Assembly: GCF_035987325.1 (NCBI RefSeq)
Contig: NZ_CP108488.1
Location: forward strand, 8,990,001-9,054,000
DNA length: 64,000 bases
DNA from: Streptomyces sp. NBC_01244
GTDB lineage: Bacteria > Actinomycetota > Actinomycetes > Streptomycetales > Streptomycetaceae
Direction: 5' to 3'
Of the stretch, positions 8,549-19,550 are shown piece by piece; positions within the stretch are counted from its first letter, which is position 1, and each line of letters starts with the position of its first letter. A program made the position numbers and the translations under genes. The notes below the pieces were generated by a model. The model was not told the DNA's origin. It worked only from the letters and a program-made list of their open reading frames with translations, and did not search any database.

Positions 8549-10883
8549 TCTGCCAGCGCTGGTAGACCGAACCGCCGGCGGCCTGCTGGCTCGCCAGGGC
8601 CCCGTCGGCGCCGGACGCCGTGGTCAGGAGCAGCCCGCTCTTCTTGTTGGCCACCGTGTAGTCCCCGGAGCCGAGCGGGGTGAGCAGCCAGCGCTGGCTG
8701 TCGCCGCTGCCGCAGGCGGTCTGGACCACGGCCGCGCCCGCAGCGGTGGAACCGCCCGCCACGTCCGCGCAGAGGCCGGACGAGCCGTTGGTCATGGTGT
8801 AGCTGCCGTCGCCGGTGAGGGCGAGGCGCCACTGCTGGTTGGGGCCGCCGTGCGGGGTCCAGGTGATCAGCCGGGTACCGGAGGCGGTGGAGCTCGCCGG
8901 GTCGTCGAGCGCCTTCCCGGCCGAGGTGAGGGTTCGGGTGCCGCTCAACTGGCCGCCGTACACCTCGAATTCGTACAGTGAATAGCCGTAGGTGGTGCCG
9001 CGCTGGACTCCGTACACCCGGATGTAGCGGCCGGAGCCGGACAGGCCGGTCAGATCCTGGACCCCGCCGGCGCCCGTGGTCGTGGAGTACGCGGTGCGCC
9101 AGGTGCTCTGGTCGTCGGAGAGCTGGATCTGGAAGCCCTTCCCGTACGCGGCCTCCCAGCGCAGGACCACCCGGTTCACGGCCTGGGAGGACCCGAGGTC
9201 CACCTGCAGCCACTGCGGATCGGCGTACGCACTGGACCACCGGGTGCCCGGATCGCCGTCGGTCGCCAGCGCGGCCGGGAAGTTGACGGTCTCGGTGCTG
9301 GACGCGGTGGTGGGGCGGTTGCGGGCGAGGTTGCCCGGTTGGGCGAGTCCGGGCCATGCGGGGTTGTGTCCGATCGCGGCCACGATCGGCGTGAACGCCG
9401 CGTAGGTGGCGACCGGCTTCGGTGAACCCCAGGTCTGCTGGGCGAGGCCGCGCAGCGGGTACATGATCCCGGCGGCGATCTGCGTCTCGGTCTCGGCGTT
9501 CGGGCTGTCGCACCACACGTGGACCAGCGAACCGCGGTTCTTCGAGGGGTCGGTGATGGTGTTGCCGCCCTCGAACCGGTCCGGGGTCCACGTCTCGTAC
9601 ATCCACTTCGTGTCCGGTTTCGCACCGCCGAGCACGTAATAGGTCGGCGTCCAGGACTCGTTGGCGATCGTGTGTCCGGCGTTGACCAGCTGCTGGGGGG
9701 TGAGTCCGTAGCTGTACCAGTACTCGACGAGGATGCGGGCGTCGGGCGTGACGGTCCCGTCGCCGGCCTTGATGCCGTCGTTCCACATGCGGGTGGTCTT
9801 GCCGGCCGAGCGGACCAGGGAGTCCGCCCAGTTCACGAACCCGTAGTAGGTGTCCTTGGCGGTGGCGTTCGCGCCGTAGTGGGCGCGGGCGTAGCTGAGC
9901 AGCTGCGGGTACCTGGCGTAGTCGGTGACGTATTCGTCGGCGCCGATGTGCCAGTACGCGGCCGGGAACAGCGGCAGGTATTCCTCGATCAGGTCCTTGA
10001 TCAGGGTGTAAGAGCCGGGCAGGGACAGGTCGATGAACTCGGAACTGGCCGTGCCCGAACTGTCCTTGAGCTTGAGCTCCGGGTGGGCGGCCAGGATCTG
10101 GTTCATGTGCCCCGGGGTGTCGATCTCGGGGACGATCGTGACGTGGTACTTCTGCCCCAGTGCGATCAGGTCCGCGATGTCCTGCTTGGAGTAGTGGTCG
10201 GCGGAGACGATCTCCGGGTGCGTGGAACTCTCCAGTCGGAAGCCGAAGGTGTCCGACAGGTGGAAGTGGAAGTAGTTGAGCTTGAGGTAGGCCAGCTCCT
10301 TGATGTGCTGCTTGACCCAGTCGACGGTGAAGAACTTCCGCCCTTGGTCGATCATGAGCCCGCGCTCGGCCTTGGTGGGCCAGTCCACCGCCGTTCCACC
10401 CGGCACGGAGGCAGACTGGTGCAGCAACTGCAGCACGGAACGGGTGCCGTTGAAGGCTCCGGCGTCGGTCCCGGCCTGGATGGCGAGGGACTGGCCGACG
10501 GTCATCCGGTACCCCTCGGCGGGCAGCGAGCCTTCGCCCAGGCTCAGGCCGATGTCGCCGGGGGAGGGGCTGCCCGTGACGACGGCCACCGGACGCCCGG
10601 CCAGCGCGCCCAAGTCCTCGGCGAACGTGGCCGCTTCGTCCAAGAGCTGCGCGGTGTGGGCGGGATCGACGACGATCCGGCTGGTGCTCGTGAAGCCGTA
10701 CGCCCCGCTGCCTGCCGTCCACTGCCGCAGGGCCGGCACCGTCTGCGGCGGCGCGGCGGCGACGGCCGCCCCCGCCCGCAGGGGCTCGGCGCGGGCGGCG
10801 GACGGCAGGGACAACGCGGCCAGGGCCAGGGCGGAGGCGGTCAGGAATCTGAGCAGACGCATGGCGAGTCCCCAGGTGTTCAC
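8541..10883 (-). CDS. Secreted GH20 beta-N-acetylhexosaminidase with discoidin and ricin-lectin domains
   Basis: The N-terminus is a secretion signal (RLLRFLTASALALAALSLP, cleaved after ARA). A GH20b-like domain is followed by the GH20 barrel with the catalytic Asp-Glu pair in WHIGADEY (Asp316/Glu317). Next is an F5/8-type (CBM32-like) domain beginning NLARNRPTTASS, then a ricin-type beta-trefoil with QQWRL and a final YQRWQIS. The enzyme would remove beta-linked GlcNAc/GalNAc, or a disaccharide as lacto-N-biosidases do, outside the cell while the two lectin domains hold it to glycans. The GTG at 10883 has GGAGGGAG eight bases upstream; an ATG at 10862 is an alternative start. Convergent with the fucosidase, so the two enzymes may act on the same fucosylated glycans. 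Confidence 0.9.
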   Translation of the reverse strand: MNTWGLAMRLLRFLTASALALAALSLPSAARAEPLRAGAAVAAAPPQTVPALRQWTAGSGAYGFTSTSRIVVDPAHTAQLLDEAATFAEDLGALAGRPVAVVTGSPSPGDIGLSLGEGSLPAEGYRMTVGQSLAIQAGTDAGAFNGTRSVLQLLHQSASVPGGTAVDWPTKAERGLMIDQGRKFFTVDWVKQHIKELAYLKLNYFHFHLSDTFGFRLESSTHPEIVSADHYSKQDIADLIALGQKYHVTIVPEIDTPGHMNQILAAHPELKLKDSSGTASSEFIDLSLPGSYTLIKDLIEEYLPLFPAAYWHIGADEYVTDYARYPQLLSYARAHYGANATAKDTYYGFVNWADSLVRSAGKTTRMWNDGIKAGDGTVTPDARILVEYWYSYGLTPQQLVNAGHTIANESWTPTYYVLGGAKPDTKWMYETWTPDRFEGGNTITDPSKNRGSLVHVWCDSPNAETETQIAAGIMYPLRGLAQQTWGSPKPVATYAAFTPIVAAIGHNPAWPGLAQPGNLARNRPTTASSTETVNFPAALATDGDPGTRWSSAYADPQWLQVDLGSSQAVNRVVLRWEAAYGKGFQIQLSDDQSTWRTAYSTTTGAGGVQDLTGLSGSGRYIRVYGVQRGTTYGYSLYEFEVYGGQLSGTRTLTSAGKALDDPASSTASGTRLITWTPHGGPNQQWRLALTGDGSYTMTNGSSGLCADVAGGSTAAGAAVVQTACGSGDSQRWLLTPLGSGDYTVANKKSGLLLTTASGADGALASQQAAGGSVYQRWQIS

Positions 10884-10941
10884 GGCGGCATCTCCCTCCG
10901 GCCGTGACCGCCGGAGGGAGTGGCCACAGTGCAACGCAATG

Positions 10942-10957
10942 ACAGGTCTATGTCAAG
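10942..10957. promoter_or_regulatory. Weak dre-like (DasR-type) site upstream of GH20
   Basis: ACAGGTCTATGTCAAG agrees at 10 of 16 positions with the recalled DasR consensus ACTGGTCTAGACCACT and contains the GGTCTA core. It lies about 60 bp before the hexosaminidase start. DasR control of GlcNAc-related genes is established in streptomycetes. The match is weak and could be chance. Confidence 0.25.
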
Positions 10958-11055
10958 ACATGCTCGAAGTGGCGGCCGAATGAGCATCATCGAGCACCGG
11001 GACCCGGATCGCCGCGCATCGGCCCTGCGCGCCGACCGGACGCCGGCCTCACCCG

Positions 11056-12102
11056 CTACGGCGTCTCGGCCGCACCCGCCACCGCGACCGGGGACGATCC
11101 GCCCGCGACGGACATCCGGGGTGCTCCGGTCCCGTCCGCGGGGACGCTCCAGACGTCGCTCGCGCGTCCGTCCGCGCCCGGCAGGGCGTAGGCGACCGTC
11201 CCGTCGTCCGTCCAGGCCGCCTGGTCGTCCACGCCGCGCGTCTCGGCGAGCGGGGTCTCGGCCATCGTCCGCAGGTCGAGGACGTACAGCCGCCAGGGTG
11301 CGGCCGGGTCGTCGGACACCTTCTTCTTGAAGGCGACCCGCGTGTTGTCGGGCGACAGGGAGGGGCATTCGACGTTCTCCCGCAGCGTCCTCGCCGACCA
11401 GTCGCCCATGTTCCCCTCGACGAGGTACGTACGCCCCTTCGTCGAGACGGTCGCGTAGAAGCGGCTGTCGTCTCGGGCGAAGCTCACGCCCCAGTAGTTG
11501 ACGTCGGGGGAGTGGTGGCGGACACCGTCGATGGTGAGCGGTATCTCCTCCAGGGACTTCACCAGGTATCCCGTGCGCAGGTCCAGGACGGCCGTCCGGG
11601 TGGAGAATCCGGTCGTGGAGTACGAGTCCCCGGTGGCGAACACGGTCCAGGCGAGCATCTGCCCGGACGCGGACACCCGGGCCCGGGTCGGAACCCCCGG
11701 CACGGTCGTCCGGCTCACTTCGCGCAGCCGCCGGTCGAGGACGACGGCGTACGTCTTCGGCAGCACCCCGGGCTCGGCGCGCAGGCAGAGGGCGGTGCCC
11801 CCGGCGGCGTGGAAGCGGTCGCAGACGGGCCCGCCCGCGGTGCGGTCGGCGCCGCCCGCCGTCGCGGTCAGGGGCTGGTGCGCCACCCGTCCCGTGGCGG
11901 TGTCCCGGAAGTACAGGGCGGGACCGCCGAGGTCGAAGGACGCCTCGGCGCCGACCTGTCGGCCGTCCGGCCGGTGCCCCGCGTGCAGGGCGTACCCGGC
12001 GGCGGAGCCCGTGAGGAGGACGACCGCGGCGACGGTGACGGCGGTACGGGCCCGGGCGCCGAGCCGCCGCGCGGGCGCCGGGGTGGTGAGCGGCGTGGTC
12101 AT
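11056..12102 (-). CDS. Membrane-anchored TolB/WD40-like beta-propeller protein (copy 1)
   Basis: A single N-terminal transmembrane/signal segment (TAVTVAAVVLLTGSAAGYALHA) precedes a ~300-residue extracytoplasmic domain with repeating propeller-blade motifs: ARVSASGQMLAWTVF, SFARDDSRFYATVS, CPSLSPDNTRVAFKKKV and DDQAAWTDDGTVAYALP. These resemble TolB-type blades, usually protein-interaction or ligand platforms. The ATG overlaps the MFS stop by four bases (ATGA) and has GAGAGGAG upstream, so it is translated with the transporter. A close paralogue occupies the same position behind a second MFS gene at 51554-52567. Function unknown; a partner or sensor of the transporter is an inference from this repeated pairing. 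Confidence 0.82.
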   Translation of the reverse strand: MTTPLTTPAPARRLGARARTAVTVAAVVLLTGSAAGYALHAGHRPDGRQVGAEASFDLGGPALYFRDTATGRVAHQPLTATAGGADRTAGGPVCDRFHAAGGTALCLRAEPGVLPKTYAVVLDRRLREVSRTTVPGVPTRARVSASGQMLAWTVFATGDSYSTTGFSTRTAVLDLRTGYLVKSLEEIPLTIDGVRHHSPDVNYWGVSFARDDSRFYATVSTKGRTYLVEGNMGDWSARTLRENVECPSLSPDNTRVAFKKKVSDDPAAPWRLYVLDLRTMAETPLAETRGVDDQAAWTDDGTVAYALPGADGRASDVWSVPADGTGAPRMSVAGGSSPVAVAGAAETP

Positions 12103-13502
12103 GAGGTGCTCCTCTCACTGGTGGGGGATCGCGTCGGCACCACGGCGGTGGCGGGGGCGTCCGGGGCGTCCGGGGCTGCCGGATGGCGCGGAGAATCCGG
12201 ATTGCGCGGATCACCCGGACCGCGGGCCTCATCCGGACCGCCCGGCACGCCCGGCACGCCCGGATCGCGCGGCAGCAGCGCCCAGCCGCCCGCCAGCGCG
12301 GCGAGCAGCACCGCCGTCGCCCCCCAGAGCGCGGGCCGCGGCCCCCACACCGTCCACGCGGCGCCGAAGCCCGCCGCGGCGAGCATCCGGGCCAGGGCCT
12401 GGCCGGTCTGGAGCACGGCCAGCCCGCCCGCTCGGCCCCCGGCGGGCAGGACCGGCCCGGCGAGGGCCATCAGCACCCCGTCGGTGGCCGCGTAGAACAC
12501 CCCGAGCAGGGCGAGGACGGCCGCGAGGAGGAGCGGGGCCGGCCCGCCGGCCGGGGCGAGCAGGACGAGGTAGGCGCCGAGCAGGGCGAGGTGTCCGTAG
12601 AGGAACGGCAGCCGGCGCCCCACCCGGTCGGCGATCCGGCCCACCGGGACGGCCAGGAGCAGATAGCCCGCGGCCGCACCGAGCGGCAGCAGCGGGAACC
12701 AGCCGGGGTCCAGGCCCAGTCGGCGCTGGAGCAGGAGGTAGACGAAGGCGTCGCCGATGGTGGCGCCGCCGAGCAGGGCGGCGGCCCAGAGGATCCGCCG
12801 GAAGGCGGGGTCGCGCAGCGCGCCGAACGCCTTGCTCCGGGGCGGAGCCGGGCCGGGCGTCGTGGCCGGGCGGTGGTACCCGGGAACGTGGAGGACCAGG
12901 ATCAGCACGCCGAGCAGGCCGCAGCAGAAGCTGGCGACGAACACCGCGTCGTACGCGCCCGCGGTCGCCCAGAGCAGGGCGAAGGCGGCGAGCGGACCGA
13001 GCAGGGCGCCGGTGGTGTCCATGGCCCGGTGCACGCCGAAGGACCGGCCGAGTTCCTCGGGAGGGCTGTTGAGGGTGATCAGGGCGTCGCGGGGCGCCGT
13101 ACGGATGCCCTTGCCGACCCGGTCGGCGGCCAGGGCCGCCGCGATCCCGCCGGTGGCGCCGCCCGCGAGCAGCAGGCCGAGCCGGGAGCAGGCCGAGACG
13201 GCGTAGCCGATCCCCGCGACGTGCTTGTACCGGTGGCCGCGGTCGGCGAGGTGCCCGCCGAGCAGCCGTACGACCGCGCCGGCTCCTCCCATCAGCCCGT
13301 CGAGGAAGCCGAATTGGAGGGGTGAGAGGCCGAGCCCGAGGACGAGGTAGAGGGGCAGCACCGCGCTGACCATCTCGGAGGAGACGTCGGTGACGAGGCT
13401 GACCGTGCCGAGCGCCAGGACGGCGGCGGGGACGCGCCGGCCCGCCCCCGTGGTGGGGGGCGGGGCCGGAGCGGCCCGGCGGCCTGTGGTGGCCAGGTAC
13501 AT
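12099..13502 (-). CDS. MFS transporter (copy 1 of the MFS-propeller module)
   Basis: About twelve hydrophobic helices with the MFS loop 2-3 signature (GGHLADRGHRYKHVAG) and the N-terminal SLVTDVSSEM motif found in a distinct MFS subgroup. The ATG at 13502 shares one base with the stop of the metallophosphatase (TGATG), and the stop overlaps the propeller start, so three genes are coupled. The second-copy protein at 52564-53928 shares SL(V/I)TDVSSEMV, LPLYLV and GKG(I/L)RTAPRDALI nearly verbatim. Substrate unknown. The N-terminus was set by the overlap and by agreement with the paralogue (both begin MYLA). Confidence 0.88.
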   Translation of the reverse strand: MYLATTGRRAAPAPPPTTGAGRRVPAAVLALGTVSLVTDVSSEMVSAVLPLYLVLGLGLSPLQFGFLDGLMGGAGAVVRLLGGHLADRGHRYKHVAGIGYAVSACSRLGLLLAGGATGGIAAALAADRVGKGIRTAPRDALITLNSPPEELGRSFGVHRAMDTTGALLGPLAAFALLWATAGAYDAVFVASFCCGLLGVLILVLHVPGYHRPATTPGPAPPRSKAFGALRDPAFRRILWAAALLGGATIGDAFVYLLLQRRLGLDPGWFPLLPLGAAAGYLLLAVPVGRIADRVGRRLPFLYGHLALLGAYLVLLAPAGGPAPLLLAAVLALLGVFYAATDGVLMALAGPVLPAGGRAGGLAVLQTGQALARMLAAAGFGAAWTVWGPRPALWGATAVLLAALAGGWALLPRDPGVPGVPGGPDEARGPGDPRNPDSPRHPAAPDAPDAPATAVVPTRSPTSERSTS

Positions 13503-14848
13503 CAGTGGCAGGTGTACTTCGGGCTGGTGTCCTTCGTGGTCCCGTCGGTGGCGACGTAGCTCCAGCTGTAGCCGGAGTCGGTGAAGTCCAGCTTCAGGAC
13601 CCCGTACGTACCGCTGATCCGCTTCTGGCTGTTGGGCTGGACGTCCTCGATGTCGTAGGGGTCGGCGCCGCCCATGCCGCCGACGATCTCGGTGATCCCG
13701 TCGGCGGTGGCCTTCCCGTTCGGGTCCTGCGGGGCGAACCGCTCGTAGTGGTGGTCGTGCCCGCCCAGCACGAGGTCGGCCTTGGCGCCGTACAGGATGT
13801 TCCAGACCGGCTTGCTCACCGGGTCGTTGCCGTGCCCGCCGGAGGAGTACAGCGGGTGGTGCCAGTAGGCGGCGATGCAGCCCTTGGAGTTCGCGGCGAG
13901 GTCGGCCTTGAGCCAGTCGATCTGGGCCTTCTGGTCGAAGGAGTTGGAGTCGAGGGCGATGAAGTGCCAGTTGCCCTCGTTGAAGCTGTAGTAGCTCTTG
14001 CCCTGGGGGTAGGCGACGGCTCCGAAGTAGGCCTTGTAGCCGGCGAGCGGGCCTGCCGGGTCGTAGGTCTCGTGGTTGCCGGGCACCGGGCGGGTCTTGT
14101 CCTTGAACGCGCCCCAGGAGGTGTCGTAGTAGTTCCGGTAGTCGGAGATCCGGGCGTCGTCGTACTGGTTGTCGCCCATCGTCAGATAGAACTTCGGGTT
14201 GATCTTCTGGGCCTGCGCGGCGGTCTTGGGGTGGGCGCAGGAGCTGTCCGAGGCGGTGCACTGGGCGGCGATGTCACCGGCGGCGACCACGGTGAAGGCG
14301 CCGGTCGGCGGGGGAGTCCCGTCGAGGGTGCCGTACACCTCGACCTCGTACAGGGAGTACCCGTAGGAGGTGCCGCGGGCTGTTCCGTACACGCGCAGGT
14401 AGCGGCCGCTGCCGGAGAGGGCGGTCCAGTCGTCGGTGCCGCCGTTCCCGGCCGTCTCGTTGGCGAGCCGGGTCCAGGTGGTGCCGTCGGCCGAGATCTC
14501 GACCCGGTACGTCTTGGCGTACGCGGCCTCCCAACGCAGCGCCACCCGCGTGACGTTGGCGTTCGCGCCGAGGTCGACGCGGATCCACTGCGGGTCCTTG
14601 CCCTCGACGCTGGCCCACCGGGTGGTGGTGCTGCCGTCGAAGGCGTTCTGCGGACCGAAGCCCGAACTCTCCACGGAGGACGCCGTGGCGGTCTTGCCGC
14701 GCGAGATGAGGGGGTCTGCGGCGGCGCCGGCCCGTTCGGGATAGGCGAGCAACAGGCCGCCCACGAGGAGCAGTACGGCGGTGATGACCACGCCGATCGT
14801 GCGGCGCGATGTGTAAACATGAGGTGTGCTTGGGGTGTTCAGGCGCAT
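13502..14848 (-). CDS. Secreted metallophosphoesterase with N-terminal F5/8-type discoidin domain
   Basis: After a signal anchor (RTIGVVITAVLLLVGGLLLAYP) comes a discoidin/CBM32-like domain (SRGKTATASSVESSGFG, then LRWEAAYAKTYRVEIS and YGYSLYEVEVYG). A calcineurin-like phosphoesterase domain follows with all metal-ligand motifs: AAGDIAAQC, MGDNQYDD, GNHET, WHHPLYSS and GGHDHHYERF. Such enzymes hydrolyse phosphate mono- or diesters with a two-metal centre, here outside the cell. ATG at 14848 chosen because it begins the signal peptide. It is the first gene of a three-gene operon with MFS and propeller. The discoidin domain is strikingly like that of the nearby GH20 protein. Confidence 0.9.
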   Translation of the reverse strand: MRLNTPSTPHVYTSRRTIGVVITAVLLLVGGLLLAYPERAGAAADPLISRGKTATASSVESSGFGPQNAFDGSTTTRWASVEGKDPQWIRVDLGANANVTRVALRWEAAYAKTYRVEISADGTTWTRLANETAGNGGTDDWTALSGSGRYLRVYGTARGTSYGYSLYEVEVYGTLDGTPPPTGAFTVVAAGDIAAQCTASDSSCAHPKTAAQAQKINPKFYLTMGDNQYDDARISDYRNYYDTSWGAFKDKTRPVPGNHETYDPAGPLAGYKAYFGAVAYPQGKSYYSFNEGNWHFIALDSNSFDQKAQIDWLKADLAANSKGCIAAYWHHPLYSSGGHGNDPVSKPVWNILYGAKADLVLGGHDHHYERFAPQDPNGKATADGITEIVGGMGGADPYDIEDVQPNSQKRISGTYGVLKLDFTDSGYSWSYVATDGTTKDTSPKYTCH

Positions 14849-15147
14849 TCCTGACTCCCTGGCCTGGTGGGTGGCGAGAGCTGGCACCGGTACGAGACCA
14901 CGCGCCCCCGACCGGGTGCGGGCAGGGGCGGGCGTGGTCACAGCGGCCGGGTCAGAGCTCTCGCTGAGCGCGTCATGCCCACGGATGCGGGCACCGCGCC
15001 GAGCCGCCGAAGCGGGATGCTAGCAAACAGGAAACTTTCCTACCAGTCATTCGCGGCAGGAGCTTCCGGAGCTTCTGGCTTCAGGAGCTTCAGGGGCTTC
15101 AGGGGCGGTCGGGAGCGGTCAGGAGAGGCCGGGAAGGTCGGGAGCGT
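14849..15147. other. Gene-free stretch between metallophosphatase and lipoprotein genes
   Basis: No convincing coding sequence. The part at 15057-15150 is made of short degenerate GGAGCTTC/CAGGGGC-type repeats just past the lipoprotein stop. The promoter of the metallophosphatase operon should lie near 14850-15030, but no clear -35/-10 pair was seen. Confidence 0.5.
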
Positions 15148-15873
15148 TCAGGAGATCGCGTACCACTGGCTGGCCCAGCCGGTGTTGATCGTGCTGGTGG
15201 ACTGCTCGGAGAGGTTCACGCCGGCCGGGAGCGAGGTCTGACCGGTCAGGACGGTGCTGTAGCGCAGGCTCGGCGGGTTCAGACCCGCGTTCACCGAGAT
15301 CCCGGCGCCCGTGGCCTTGAGGGTGAGGGCGTTCGTGGCCCAGTTGCCGTTGAGGAGGAGGGCGACGAAGTACGTGCCGGGGGCGGCGGCGAACGGTTTG
15401 GCGAGGGGGAACGGCTTGGCGATCGCGTCGGTCATCAGCTGCGGGGAGATGTCCGCGGTGGACGCGACCAGGGTGCCCTTGGCGTCGTACACGCCGAGGT
15501 AGCAGTTGGACAGCTGGGCGTTCGGGTCGATGCCGGCCAGCCCCAGCCAGATGTTGGACCAGGTGAGCTGCTCGCGCAGCACCATCCGGACCAGGGTGAC
15601 CCGTCCGCCGACCCCGGCGGCGGACTGGGCGGTGACGTGCCCCGCGTCGTTCGGATCCCCGGTCCAGGCCAGCAGGTTCTGGTCCTGCGGCCGCGGCCCC
15701 TCGTACCCGGCGCCACCCGGCACCGGCCCGGGGGAGGCCGCTGCCGACGGGGAAGCGCCGGCTGCCCCCTTCCCGGCCGTGCCCCCACCGGACGCCGAGC
15801 AGCCGGACAGGACGAGGGCCGCCGCGATCACGGCGGCGAGGCCGGCCGAGGCGGTGGTGGTTCGGGTGCGCAT
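15148..15873 (-). CDS. Putative secreted lipoprotein, unknown function
   Basis: The protein starts with a lipoprotein signal (AAVIAAALVLSGC, lipidated Cys25), then a Gly/Ala/Ser/Pro linker and a ~170-residue extracytoplasmic domain with QDQNLLAWTGDPNDAG, VTLVRMVLREQLTWSN and FPLAKPFAAAPGTYFVALLLNG. I do not recognise the family; the repeated beta-strand character and late GTYFVALL pattern suggest a beta-sandwich. ATG at 15873 has a GGGGGGA just upstream. It stands alone between two short intergenic gaps on the same strand as its neighbours. A hypothetical lipoprotein is as far as the sequence supports. Confidence 0.7.
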   Translation of the reverse strand: MRTRTTTASAGLAAVIAAALVLSGCSASGGGTAGKGAAGASPSAAASPGPVPGGAGYEGPRPQDQNLLAWTGDPNDAGHVTAQSAAGVGGRVTLVRMVLREQLTWSNIWLGLAGIDPNAQLSNCYLGVYDAKGTLVASTADISPQLMTDAIAKPFPLAKPFAAAPGTYFVALLLNGNWATNALTLKATGAGISVNAGLNPPSLRYSTVLTGQTSLPAGVNLSEQSTSTINTGWASQWYAIS

Positions 15874-15933
15874 GGTCCCCCCATGAGGTGCTGATGTACG
15901 AAGGAAGCCATGGTCACACGGGCTGCGCCCGCG

Positions 15934-18253
<2,320 letters not shown>

Positions 18254-18277
18254 GCACGCGCGGCCGCCGCCCGGCTC

Positions 18278-19168
18278 CTACCGGTACTGGTTCCTGTACT
18301 CCTCGCCTGATGGGCCGAAGTCCATGAAAGGAGTGGCGAGGAACGCGATGAGCAGGAGCACGCCGACGATGCCGGAGGACAGGGGGAGGATCCCCGGTAT
18401 CCACCGCCCCGCACCGTCGGCGCGAACGGCCTTGCCGGGGTCACGCGGGTCGTAGCTGACCTCGAGGCTGTGGCGGCCGCTCGAGTCGAGGAACCTCCAC
18501 GCGTTCCCGTCCAGGTCCGAGTACAGGTAGAGCCACGGCTGAGCGGAGTCGTGGGCGTGGTCGGCCGTCACCGTGATGCCGTGCCGGGGCAGGCGCCAGG
18601 GCCTGAGGCCCTCCGGGGCCAACAGCCAGGCGGCGATCGTGAACGTGAAGCCGACGCCACCGGAGAGGACGGTGAAAACGACGTTGACGGGGTCCGCGAA
18701 GATCACGACGATCACGCTCATGGCGATGATGGCGAGGAAGGACCCCGCCACGAGCCACTTGAGCTTCCGGTACACCGCTTCCCTCGGGGTCCTGGTCTCC
18801 TGCTCACGCTCGGTGGTACGGGTGATGACGAGGGCGGAGCCGTCGACCACGACGGAGCCGTCGACCACGACGGAGCCGGAGCCGGAGTCGGCGGCGCCGG
18901 CCGGCGGAAGCGCGGCGTTCACCGCCCGGGCGAAGGCGGTGGCCGCGGCCTCGCTGACGTCCTCGACCCGGTAGACGGTCGGCGCGGTCGCGGCGGGCGC
19001 CGTGAGCCTGACCTCGACGGACCGCCCTTCCGCGTGGACGTGCGCGATCGCCGCGAAGGGTATGCGGTGCTCCTGGGGTGCCTGGCGCAGGACCAACTCC
19101 TGGTCGCCGACGCGGAGATCCGTCCCGTTCCTGCCGTGGAGAACGGGTGCGGAAGGTGTGATCGACAT
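18278..19168 (-). CDS. Membrane protein of unknown function with C-terminal transmembrane helices
   Basis: The N-terminal ~125 residues are soluble and PH-like in look (VLHGRNGTDLRVGDQELVLRQ, IPFAAIAHVHAEGRSVEVRL), as in proteins sensing lipids or stress at the membrane. Two adjacent hydrophobic helices follow (WLVAGSFLAIIAMSVIVVIF, VVFTVLSGGVGFTFTIAAWLL), then a ~80-residue beta-rich region (ITVTADHAHDSAQPWLYLYS) and a last helix (GILPLSSGIVGVLLLIAFLA). A repeated GSVVVDG segment lies near residue 100. I cannot name the family. It lies downstream of another small membrane protein on the same strand, 25 bp apart, and the two are probably one operon. Confidence 0.7.
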   Translation of the reverse strand: MSITPSAPVLHGRNGTDLRVGDQELVLRQAPQEHRIPFAAIAHVHAEGRSVEVRLTAPAATAPTVYRVEDVSEAAATAFARAVNAALPPAGAADSGSGSVVVDGSVVVDGSALVITRTTEREQETRTPREAVYRKLKWLVAGSFLAIIAMSVIVVIFADPVNVVFTVLSGGVGFTFTIAAWLLAPEGLRPWRLPRHGITVTADHAHDSAQPWLYLYSDLDGNAWRFLDSSGRHSLEVSYDPRDPGKAVRADGAGRWIPGILPLSSGIVGVLLLIAFLATPFMDFGPSGEEYRNQYR

Positions 19169-19193
19169 GGCCGGATTCTATGCACGAGCCGCG

Positions 19194-19550
19194 CTAACTC
19201 CGTACGGCGAGCAGCTGCCGCCAGCGTGGCTGCTCGGCGATCAGGCTGGCCGCGACCAGCACCGTCACGGCGACGGCGGCCCACGTCGGCCAAGCTGCCC
19301 AGGACGAGACGACGGCCACGCCCAGTTGGAGCAGGACCAAGCCGACGGTCACCGCGCCGGGGACGGGCACGAGGATCTTCTCCCTCACCATCCCGTTGTC
19401 GCCCGGGGTGGCGAAGAGGGCCAGTACGGCCAGCAGCAGGACGACCGACACCACGGCGAGCAGCACGGAGTACGGTGCGAGCGCCCAGGGAGTGGCAACC
19501 CAGGCGGCCAGCATGCTGAGGAAGCGGAGGGGGTCCGCCAGGCGTGTCAC
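19194..19550 (-). CDS. Small four-helix membrane protein, unknown function
   Basis: 118-residue protein composed almost wholly of four hydrophobic segments (LSMLAAWVATPWALAPYSVLL, LAVVSVVLLLAVLALFATP, VPGAVTVGLVLLQLGVAV and WAAVAVTVLVAASLIAEQP). A short loop contains GDNGMVREK. The GTG at 19550 has GGGAAAG seven bases upstream; a longer frame to 19604 lacks such support. It precedes the larger membrane-protein gene on the same strand by 25 bp, so the pair probably acts together. No known domain recognised. Confidence 0.65.
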   Translation of the reverse strand: MTRLADPLRFLSMLAAWVATPWALAPYSVLLAVVSVVLLLAVLALFATPGDNGMVREKILVPVPGAVTVGLVLLQLGVAVVSSWAAWPTWAAVAVTVLVAASLIAEQPRWRQLLAVRS

